DNA of 13,642 bases from Clostridiales bacterium. GTDB taxonomy: Bacteria > Bacillota_A > Clostridia > Saccharofermentanales > Saccharofermentanaceae. The stretch lies in contig JAGCGE010000165.1 of assembly GCA_017649745.1 (NCBI GenBank), positions 1-13,642 on the forward strand, written 5' to 3'. Shown here piece after piece: positions 12,373 to 13,642 of this stretch (its first letter is position 1; each line of letters starts with the position of its first letter). Under the pieces are notes generated by a model. That model was not told the DNA's origin, did not search any database, and worked only from the letters and a program-made list of their open reading frames with translations. Both the position numbers and the translations under genes were made by a program.

Positions 12373-12401
12373 TGCATAATAGAGCATGTATTTTTTACGA
12401 A
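12373..12401 (-). promoter_or_regulatory. Conserved promoter-like motif, copy C (TTCGTA-N17-TATGCA)
   Basis: TTCGTA (12401-12396), 17 bp with AAATACATGCTCTAT, TATGCA (12378-12373). Follows the terminator at 12402-12433 and precedes the 75-aa gene. Confidence 0.5.
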
Positions 12402-12433
12402 TGAAAAAATAAGAGGCCTTGTTAAAGACCCCT
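12402..12433 (-). terminator. Intrinsic terminator after the 30-aa gene
   Basis: AGGGGTCTT-TAAC-AAGGCCTCT (two wobble pairs) followed by TATTTTTT. Confidence 0.82.
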
Positions 12434-12448
12434 TTCCATTGCAATCGA

Positions 12449-12541
12449 CTACTTATCTTTTGTCAGCATTCTCATTATTGAGAATATCAACGCACATAAG
12501 CCCCAGCCTATTACTGTTATAGAAAAGAATATCGCTAACAT
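12449..12541 (-). CDS. 30-aa single-helix micro-membrane protein
   Basis: ATG 12541 with AGGAGG 7 nt upstream that overlaps the stop of the 41-aa gene. MLAIFFSITVIGWGLCALIF then SIMRMLTKDK: one helix and a basic end. Coupled to the 41-aa gene (12-bp gap), suggesting that the two act or assemble together. No family recognised. Confidence 0.75.
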   Translation of the reverse strand: MLAIFFSITVIGWGLCALIFSIMRMLTKDK

Positions 12542-12553
12542 TATTTATACCTC

Positions 12554-12679
12554 CTATTTCTTGTTAATTCGACTAAATAAATCAGTTAAAAATTCTTTTA
12601 TGACTTCACCGCATACAGTCACTAACGCTCCTCCAACGGCAAAACCAACAAAGCATAATACTACTAAAGGTGTTAACAT
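12554..12679 (-). CDS. 41-aa single-helix membrane protein
   Basis: ATG 12679 with GGAGG upstream. Helix at about 3-23 (TPLVVLCFVGFAVGGALVTV), then an amphipathic tail (EVIKEFLTDLFSRINKK). The layout is like Fst-type type I toxins (helix plus charged C-terminus), but the key residues and antisense RNA are not evident. It follows copy B of the repeated motif. Confidence 0.75.
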   Translation of the reverse strand: MLTPLVVLCFVGFAVGGALVTVCGEVIKEFLTDLFSRINKK

Positions 12680-12696
12680 TTTCGTTTAGCCTCCTT

Positions 12697-12725
12697 TCCA
12701 ATATGGAAAATGATTAATTTGCGAA
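12697..12725 (-). promoter_or_regulatory. Conserved motif copy B (TTCGCA ... TATTGG)
   Basis: TTCGCA (12725-12720), then TATTGG at 16 bp. The SD of the 41-aa gene begins at once, so use as a simple promoter would cut the SD; this copy may be degenerate. Confidence 0.4.
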
Positions 12726-12753
12726 AAATAAAAGGGCTTGTAAAAGCCCCTCT
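12724..12753 (-). terminator. Intrinsic terminator after the 39-aa gene
   Basis: GGGGCTTTTACAAGCCC hairpin (stem GGGCTT/AAGCCC) followed by TTTTATTTTTCGC. Confidence 0.8.
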
Positions 12754-12757
12754 ATTT

Positions 12758-12877
12758 CTAGTCGTGAGATATTCTCCGTAGATACTTTGCCAGTACTACT
12801 AAAAGAACCCCAGCACATACTCCTTCAGACACTGTCTGAATGCAATTATACGCAGCCTTCTTTATATTTTCCTTCAT
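12758..12877 (-). CDS. 39-aa single-helix membrane protein
   Basis: ATG 12877 with AAGGAGG 8 nt upstream, stop TAG at 12758. Basic N-terminus (MKENIKKAAYNCIQ), helix at about 17-30 (VCAGVLLVVLAKYL) and a basic tail RRISHD. First of the micro-membrane series after the regulator gene; copy A of the promoter-like motif lies upstream. Confidence 0.75.
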   Translation of the reverse strand: MKENIKKAAYNCIQTVSEGVCAGVLLVVLAKYLRRISHD

Positions 12878-12893
12878 ATCTGTACCTCCTTAA

Positions 12894-12903
12894 AATACTC
12901 TAT
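12894..12903. repeat. Third AATACTCTAT box
   Basis: Identical to the core of the inverted pair at 13389-13400 and 13438-13449; located just downstream of motif A and before the SD of the 39-aa gene. Possible operator for the element's regulator. Confidence 0.45.
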
Positions 12904-12905
12904 TT

Positions 12906-12934
12906 ACCGTTATGAGGCATGTTTTAATTGCGAA
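12906..12934 (-). promoter_or_regulatory. Conserved promoter-like motif, copy A (TTCGCA-N17-AACGGT)
   Basis: TTCGCA (12934-12929), 17 bp with TTAAAACATGCCTCAT, AACGGT (12911-12906). It lies within the last codons of the 140-aa gene, without a terminator before it. Confidence 0.5.
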
Positions 12935-13332
12935 AGGATCCAAAAGAATTTGTGGTAGCAAATATAAAACCTGTCTCTAGAGCATGGCATGTCCTCAACC
13001 ATTCTGAGATATGTATATGAAACCCCATCAGTAACAGCTTCTAAAATATAATCCCCTAATACGTCATCTGCGTCCTTAGCAGCTGTTTCTACCATATCAA
13101 TGTTCTTTTGAGCCTCTTCACGAAATATAACTTCGTCGCCCGTAGGATCAACAAACTCGGACTGCCTATGCCCATGCCATTCAAAACTTTTTGACGAAAT
13201 TCCACCCCGGGAAAATACGAGATTTTTCCATTCATGATACTGCAGACAAAAGTGTTTCAGCTCGTAATAACGATGCTTGGAAATATAATAGGTGCGTTTC
13301 TTTGAGACAGTAGGACGAATTTTTGTAGACAT
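12910..13332 (-). CDS. Phage regulator-like conserved protein, 140 aa
   Basis: Start ATG 13332 follows AAGGAGG; in-frame codons farther up run through the promoter and are not coding. Pattern: YYISKHRYYELKHFCLQYHEWKN, then a linker, then AAKDADDVLGDYILEAVTDGVSYTYL and PCSRDRFYICYHKFFWILS. This is a family common in Clostridial prophages; the C-terminal 'P.sRd.fy...kkFF.lL' resembles the end of ArpU/RinA-like late regulators, so a transcription role is suggested but not proven. It is the first leftward gene, next to the integrase, with a perfect promoter, LexA box and switch-like leader. Its last 10 codons hold promoter-like motif A. Confidence 0.82.
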   Translation of the reverse strand: MSTKIRPTVSKKRTYYISKHRYYELKHFCLQYHEWKNLVFSRGGISSKSFEWHGHRQSEFVDPTGDEVIFREEAQKNIDMVETAAKDADDVLGDYILEAVTDGVSYTYLRMVEDMPCSRDRFYICYHKFFWILSQLKHAS

Positions 13333-13339
13333 AATAATA

Positions 13340-13415
13340 CCTCCTTGATTAAAGGAGGCCTGCTGTGGTAGAATATACTTGTTCGGGGAATACTCTATAT
13401 GCTTTTGCAGGCCTC
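13340..13415 (-). promoter_or_regulatory. Leader with competing hairpins over the SD of the 140-aa gene
   Basis: In the leftward transcript CCTCCTT (13358-13352) and AAGGAGG (13346-13340) form a 7-bp hairpin that hides the SD. An alternative stem pairs GAGGCCTGC (13415-13407) with GCAGGCCTC (13363-13355), which uses part of the same CCTC and would free the SD. The two cannot form together. A ligand, protein, translation event or temperature could decide between them; no known riboswitch was recognised. Confidence 0.6.
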
Positions 13416-13449
13416 TATAACGGTTTACAAACAGATTATATAGAGTATT
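13389..13449. repeat. Inverted AATACTCTATAT / ATATAGAGTATT boxes
   Basis: Perfect 12-bp inverted arms at 13389-13400 and 13438-13449. The second overlaps the -10 and spacer of the leftward promoter, so a bound repressor would block it; a third core copy is at 12894-12903. Confidence 0.65.
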
Positions 13450-13451
13450 TT
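13424..13451 (+). promoter_or_regulatory. Candidate integrase promoter
   Basis: TTTACA (13424-13429), 16 bp, TATTTT (13446-13451) on the plus strand. It matches consensus only partly and overlaps the leftward promoter face to face, so the two would compete. Confidence 0.35.
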
Positions 13452-13463
13452 TCCTTATGTCAA
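13435..13463 (-). promoter_or_regulatory. Perfect sigma-70 promoter for the leftward operon
   Basis: TTGACA (13463-13458), exactly 17 bp, TATAAT (13440-13435), both hexamers perfect. Transcription would begin near 13428 and give a leader of about 95 nt to the 140-aa gene. Confidence 0.85.
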
Positions 13464-13473
13464 GGAGAAATAA

Positions 13474-13485
13474 GAACATTTGTTC
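13474..13485. promoter_or_regulatory. LexA (DinR)-type box GAACATTTGTTC
   Basis: It matches the Gram-positive GAAC-N4-GTTC core; on the minus strand CGAACAAATGTTC follows the CGAACRNRYGTTC form. It lies 10 bp upstream of the leftward -35 and between the candidate rightward promoter and the integrase start, suggesting SOS control of either. Confidence 0.6.
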
Positions 13486-13504
13486 GTATGAAAGGAGATG
13501 AAAT

Positions 13505-13642
13505 ATGAGATTACCGAACGGATACGGATCAGTTGTAAAGCTATCCGGCAAAAGGAGGAATCCGTACTGGGTTAGATTAACAGATGGATGGGACGACAGA
13601 GGCTATCCTAAATATAAGACTCTTGGTTACGTCCATACACGC
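13505..13642 (+). CDS. Tyrosine-type integrase/recombinase, N-terminus only
   Basis: ATG 13505 with AAAGGAG 7 nt upstream; 46 codons are visible before the window edge. MRLPNGYGSVVKLSGKRRNP, then YWVRLTDGWDDRGYPKYKTLGY, is the beta-sheet arm-DNA-binding start of phage/ICE integrases common in Lachnospiraceae. The catalytic domain (R...HxxR...Y) lies outside, so activity cannot be judged. Divergent from all other genes here, it marks one end of the element; an attachment site would be expected beyond the right edge. Confidence 0.88.
   Translation, partial: MRLPNGYGSVVKLSGKRRNPYWVRLTDGWDDRGYPKYKTLGYVHTR

Noticed and set aside
11743..12679. Type I toxin-antitoxin modules (24-, 30-, 41-aa peptides)
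   Set aside because: Charge and helix pattern fit loosely, but no antisense promoter or RNA, and hairpins have T-runs only on the minus strand.
13490..13510. Mini-ORF MKGDEI before the integrase, ending over its start codon
   Set aside because: It has no clear ribosome site and its codons are just the SD region; most likely chance.
13333..13551. N-terminal extension of the 140-aa gene up to 13551
   Set aside because: It would translate through the perfect promoter and LexA box; the ATG at 13332 has the ideal ribosome site.

Overview
The window looks like the early/replication end of a temperate phage, prophage or related integrative element from an AT-rich Firmicute, most likely a Lachnospiraceae-type gut Clostridium. 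The evidence is the strong AGGAGG ribosome-binding sites before nearly every gene, the AT-rich codon choice, a tyrosine integrase of the type common in these hosts, a D5/P4-like helicase-primase and several phage families of the DUF6353 type. No capsid, tail, packaging or lysis genes are visible. There are no rRNA genes, tRNA genes, insertion sequences or CRISPR arrays. Family names come from memory of sequence patterns, not from a search.

Layout, from the right edge leftward. An integrase starts rightward at 13505 and runs off the window. Every other gene (37 in all, about half under 75 codons) is on the minus strand and transcribed leftward. The 13333-13504 control region between the integrase and the first leftward gene has a perfect-consensus sigma-70 promoter (TTGACA-N17-TATAAT), a LexA-type box, an inverted pair of AATACTCTAT boxes and a leader with mutually exclusive hairpins, one of which would hide the ribosome-binding site. 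The first leftward gene is a 140-aa phage regulator-like protein. From 12910 to 11171 lie short modules encoding mostly tiny one-helix membrane proteins, separated by hairpin terminators, each followed by a conserved promoter-like motif (about TTCGCA-N17-TATGGT). From 11170 to 9054 and from 8964 to 6376 are two tightly overlapping operons of small Cys-rich (probably zinc-binding), membrane and unknown proteins, including a 271-aa DUF6353-like membrane protein. From 6331 to 1908 are further small genes, two more DUF6353-like proteins and four conserved phage proteins. A 349-bp non-coding region (1559-1907) full of direct and inverted repeats then precedes the helicase-primase gene, which leaves the window on the left and looks like a replication origin.

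How it may work together (inference): the divergent control region sets the integration versus early-expression decision, probably with SOS input. The leftward transcription unit is relayed through repeated terminator/promoter modules and ends in the replication gene. The most unusual part is the set of five proteins sharing a C-terminal 'LG...GW' domain, three of them on two-helix membrane anchors, alongside about a dozen micro-membrane proteins and seven small Cys-rich proteins. This suggests an undescribed membrane-associated phage function, but the sequence alone does not say which.
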